Assembly (NCBI GenBank): GCA_014378615.1
Contig: JACMNI010000049.1
Coordinates: 1 to 39,763 of the forward strand
Length of the DNA: 39,763 nt
Direction: 5' to 3'
Origin: Candidatus Saccharimonadota bacterium
GTDB taxonomy: Bacteria > Patescibacteriota > Saccharimonadia > Saccharimonadales > UBA4665
This document shows, piece by piece, positions 39,347 through 39,763 of the stretch. A program made the position numbers and the translations under genes. Numbering within the stretch: position 1 is the first letter of the stretch; each line of letters starts with the position of its first letter. Under the pieces are notes generated by a model. It was not told the DNA's origin and did not search any database. It saw only the letters and a program-made list of their open reading frames with translations.

Positions 39347-39763
39347 TTATTGCTTATTGCGGCGGCGCTTAAGATTAGCTACTTGTATACGGACGGCGTG
39401 TCGGTCTACTAGGGCCTGAGCGTGCTCTAAGCTGACCTGGTCGGTGGCCTCAGCCTTCATCTTTTTAGCGCGCTCCATAGCAGCTGCAGCTTCAGATTCG
39501 TTAATTTCGTCGGCATGGTCCGCTTCGTCTACAAGAATACGTAGTTTGTTATTTTCAACTTCAATGGCGCCACCATTTATGGCAAAAAACTCTCGCTGGG
39601 CATCGGTATCACGTGCTTGGCGTCGCACAGCCACCACACCCGTTTTAGCAACCGCTATTAGCGGCATGTGGTGGTCGAGTATACCAATCTCACCGTCGAG
39701 GGTCGGAACAGTCACTTCATAGACGTCATCGTCAAATTTAGAGCCGCTAAGCGATACTAATTG
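39347..39763 (-). CDS. atpC: F-type ATP synthase epsilon subunit (5' truncated by window end)
   Basis: This is the epsilon subunit of the F1 central stalk, which couples and regulates ATP synthesis. The track begins at an internal GTG (39715), but the same frame stays open to the window edge and encodes a proper epsilon N-terminus (QLVSLSGSKFDDDVYEVTVPT), so the gene starts beyond 39763. The beta-sandwich domain contains PTLDGEIGILDHHMPLI, the hallmark segment of the family. The C-terminal helical hairpin (SEAAAAMERAKKMKAEA ... ALVDRHAVRIQVANLKRRR) is complete. As usual, atpC should be near the end of the atp operon, followed here by a small unknown gene. Confidence 0.95.
   Translation of the reverse strand, partial: QLVSLSGSKFDDDVYEVTVPTLDGEIGILDHHMPLIAVAKTGVVAVRRQARDTDAQREFFAINGGAIEVENNKLRILVDEADHADEINESEAAAAMERAKKMKAEATDQVSLEHAQALVDRHAVRIQVANLKRRRNKQ

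Noticed and set aside
1-39763. CRISPR array, insertion sequences, rRNA genes
   Set aside because: No regularly spaced repeats, transposase-like ORFs with terminal repeats or rRNA-like segments were seen on reading through the window.
1-39763. Alternative genetic code (TGA or TAG reassigned), as in some Patescibacteria
   Set aside because: All conserved genes read through without in-frame stops and end at normal positions, with TAA, TAG and TGA (the last at the cyoC-cyoD ATGA overlap) used as stops.

Overview
The window reads as chromosomal DNA of a Candidatus Saccharibacteria (TM7, Patescibacteria) member. The support is gene content and style rather than one marker: a compact genome with many overlapping or nearly abutting genes, MscL with a C-terminal zinc ribbon, soluble PAS kinases beside single-domain receivers, many GT-C/GT-4/flippase-type envelope genes, and a complete cytochrome bo quinol oxidase operon beside NDH-2. 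An aerobic cyo operon is better known from environmental Saccharibacteria than from host-associated oral ones, so I lean to an environmental lineage. This assignment is inference; no rRNA is present.

Layout. 1-5226 (+): 3' end of dnaB, a GT-C-like membrane protein, ybaB, recR, a DHH phosphoesterase and cysS. 5216-9580 (-): an AI-2E family transporter and an alpha/beta hydrolase plus two tandem GT4 glycosyltransferases. 9664-11667: a VanY-type carboxypeptidase (+) and a CapA-like protein (-). 11744-11818: tRNA-Gln(TTG) with a strong terminator, followed by a gene-poor strip carrying an 18-bp copy of the tRNA 3' end and one unknown small ORF. 12633-15347 (+): a signal-peptidase-like protein lacking both catalytic residues, a receiver protein and pgi. 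15360-19892: a flippase-like protein (-), then a signalling operon (membrane protein, 88-aa protein, PAS histidine kinase, receiver; +) and a Crp-family regulator (-). 19938-24925: LCP protein, GT2, GT-C and a second flippase-like protein, all envelope glycan functions. 24955-33179: respiratory block cyoABCDE (+), an FAD-linked dehydrogenase (-) and NDH-2 (+). 33225-36440: a UvrD-like helicase-nuclease. 36508-39763: an aquaporin, a protein with a beta-carbonic-anhydrase-like metal-site signature, mscL, a small unknown gene and atpC (cut by the window end).

How the genes fit together. NDH-2 and the FAD dehydrogenase would pass electrons to quinone, and CyoABCD would oxidise quinol and reduce O2, with CyoE making heme O. 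The resulting proton gradient could be used by the F-type ATP synthase whose epsilon subunit lies at the right edge. CyoD is about twice its normal length because of a cupredoxin-like C-terminal extension.

A window-wide observation is the start-signal architecture. Genes that begin a transcription unit mostly have a sigma70 -10 hexamer (often extended TGnTATAAT) ending only 5-12 nt before the start codon, which implies leaderless or near-leaderless mRNAs. Operon-internal genes and a few others carry ordinary Shine-Dalgarno sequences. Several divergent gene pairs share compact promoters, including one shared palindromic -35 (TTGCAA) and one shared palindromic -10 core (GTATAC).
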